From assembly GCA_900539145.1 (NCBI GenBank), contig UQAX01000008.1, positions 11,372-75,371 on the forward strand: a stretch of DNA of 64,000 nucleotides, read 5' to 3'. This document shows, one piece after another, positions 61,682-64,000 of the stretch. Within the stretch, counting starts at the first letter, position 1, and every line of letters begins with the position of its first letter. The notes under the pieces were generated by a model. That model saw nothing but the letters and a program-made list of their open reading frames with translations. It made no database searches and was not told the origin of the DNA. The translations under genes and the position numbers were made by a program. This stretch comes from an uncultured Blautia sp. (GTDB taxonomy: Bacteria > Bacillota > Clostridia > Lachnospirales > Lachnospiraceae).

Positions 61682-62182
61682 ATGAATGACTCGTATTCAG
61701 AGCTGCTGGTTAAAAAGGAGCAGACTGGAAAAGACAAAGTAATTAAATTCCTGCTGATAGGAGTAATTGCAGCAACGGCAGTAGTGGGTGTAATCATTCC
61801 GCTGGTATGGGTTTTAACACTTGGTCTTGGTATTGCGGCATATTTTATTTTACCAAATCTGGATTTGGAATATGAGTATGTCTATGTAAACGGTGAATTA
61901 GATATTGATAAAATTATGGCAAAATCAAAGAGAAAACGTGTACAGTCCTTTGATTTGGCAAAAATGGAGATTATGGCACCTGTCAATTCACATAGAATGG
62001 ATTATCAAAATCATAACACAAAATTAAAAGTTTTAGATTTTTCATCGGGAAATAAAGAACACAAGGTATATGCCATGATTATTCCTGATGAGAAGGAAAT
62101 CTGCAAAGTATTGCTGGAGCCTGATCAGACATTACTTGAAAATATTCAAAAATCATGTCCGAGAAAGGTCTTTATGGATTGA
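61682..62182 (+). CDS. Membrane protein, DUF6106-like
   Basis: 166 aa. Two close hydrophobic segments (residues about 21-41 and 43-58) after a charged N-terminus, then a soluble domain from residue 65 (EYEYVYVNGELDIDKIMAKSKRKRVQSFDLAKMEIMAPV). I associate this with DUF6106, from memory. The cytoplasmic domain resembles membrane-anchored PH-like sequences. Own promoter, single gene; function unknown. It lies directly upstream of the guaB promoter. Confidence 0.7.
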   Translation: MNDSYSELLVKKEQTGKDKVIKFLLIGVIAATAVVGVIIPLVWVLTLGLGIAAYFILPNLDLEYEYVYVNGELDIDKIMAKSKRKRVQSFDLAKMEIMAPVNSHRMDYQNHNTKLKVLDFSSGNKEHKVYAMIIPDEKEICKVLLEPDQTLLENIQKSCPRKVFMD

Positions 62183-62207
62183 CAGTTTTGTCGTAATTTG
62201 CTATATT
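62179..62207 (+). promoter_or_regulatory. Strong promoter of guaB
   Basis: -35 TTGACA (62179-62184), 17-base spacer, -10 TATATT (62202-62207). The -35 begins at the stop of the preceding gene. The leader is short, with no visible riboswitch. Confidence 0.85.
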
Positions 62208-62223
62208 ACTATACTATAAATAA

Positions 62224-63696
<1,473 letters not shown>

Positions 63697-63708
63697 AAGT
63701 GAATTTTA

Positions 63709-63744
63709 CAGGACAGACATTTCAGGTGTTTGTCCTGCTTTTTT
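63709..63744 (+). terminator. Terminator of guaB
   Basis: CAGGACAGACA (63709-63719) pairs with TGTTTGTCCTG (63727-63737), one G-T, followed by CTTTTTT. Confidence 0.92.
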
Positions 63745-63807
63745 GAAATAGAAGGAGTTCTTTAATAATATCAGATGAAAAATATGTAAATAAAAGTAAA
63801 AAAAGTG

Positions 63808-63988
63808 TTGACAGAAGTAATAAGACATGATAATATAAATAAGCTGTCGATGAGAGATGAAAGACAGCAAAAAAAGTTTAAAAAAGTTCTTGACAGAGAG
63901 ATGCAGATGTGATAATCTAGTATGGCTGTCGCAAAAGAGCAGAGGTGCCGAAAGGCAGCAAAAAAACTTTTTAAAAAAGTACTTGACA
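63808..63988 (+). promoter_or_regulatory. Three tandem rRNA-type promoters
   Basis: P1 TTGACA (63808) - 17 - TAATAT (63831). P2 TTGACA (63890) - 17 - TAATCT (63913). P3 TTGACA (63983-63988), whose -10 would lie at the window edge. P2 and P3 are preceded by near-identical A-rich tracts (AAAAAAAGTTTAAAAAAGT and similar) like UP elements. Between promoters are GCTGTC/GACAGC-type hairpins. The region 63745-64000 has no gene. An rRNA operon downstream is likely. Confidence 0.8.
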
Positions 63989-64000
63989 AGCTGAAAATGA

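Overview
The window is a gene-dense chromosomal segment of a low-GC Gram-positive anaerobe, most likely a Lachnospiraceae gut commensal (Blautia/Ruminococcus gnavus-like). Supporting this are sigma-A promoters and strong Shine-Dalgarno (SD) sites, a CIRCE/HrcA heat-shock circuit, CodY, a sporulation sigma-K, RNase J, class 1B (PyrK/PyrD) dihydroorotate dehydrogenase, and many conserved small Lachnospiraceae proteins. I see no tRNA, rRNA, CRISPR array, prophage or intact IS element inside the window. Genus-level placement is inference.

Layout. 1-2.8 kb: end of an ECF vitamin-transporter module (ecfA1 partial, ecfA2, ecfT) with truA. 2.9-6.7 kb: accessory stretch with a YitT-family membrane protein, an Rpn-type PD-(D/E)XK nuclease, a gene-poor stretch carrying two tandem copies of a branched palindromic repeat, a small membrane protein, a nitroreductase and a cold-shock protein with a long leader hairpin. 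7-14.5 kb: pyrimidine genes pyrC-pyrF-pyrK-pyrD and pyrE, separated by about 2.8 kb of small accessory genes, including a secreted protein frameshifted at an A9 tract and an XRE regulator with its own operators. 14.5-18.2 kb: VanZ-like and small membrane proteins, a YfbR-like HD hydrolase and an M29-type aminopeptidase. 18.2-21.9 kb: purE-purM-purN-purD. 21.9-28.2 kb: a GntR regulator with clpC, a conserved protein, radA and purA. 28.2-34.3 kb: a CofE-like ligase, a YheO-type regulator divergent from ridA-patB-aldo/keto reductase, and a DUF1016 nuclease.

34.3-45.8 kb: uvrB, then a 171-bp MITE-like element with a 9-bp target duplication, then the CIRCE-controlled hrcA-grpE-dnaK-dnaJ operon, then prmA-rsmE-cysteine desulfurase-thiI (tRNA thiolation). 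45.8-53.7 kb: an HPr/Crh-like protein without the catalytic histidine, mtaB, and a block that follows the Bacillus yrzL-yrrK-yrzB-(rnjA-ylbF)-yrrL-yrrM-yrrN/O order, with a catalytic-domain-less MltG relative, TrmR and TrhP, and converging sigK. 53.8-59.4 kb: yifB-dprA-topA-codY. 59.5-63.7 kb: CIRCE-groES-groEL, a small membrane protein and guaB. The right edge (63.8-64.0 kb) carries three tandem rRNA-type promoter cores, so an rRNA operon probably begins just outside.

Functionally the window joins nucleotide synthesis (pyr, pur, guaB), proteostasis (ClpC, DnaK, GroE), DNA repair and processing (UvrB, RadA, DprA, TopA) and tRNA/rRNA modification (TruA, ThiI, MtaB, RsmE, TrmR, TrhP). The less ordinary content lies in the intergenic structured elements and leaders, the A9 slippage candidate, the Crh-like protein and the reduced MltG.
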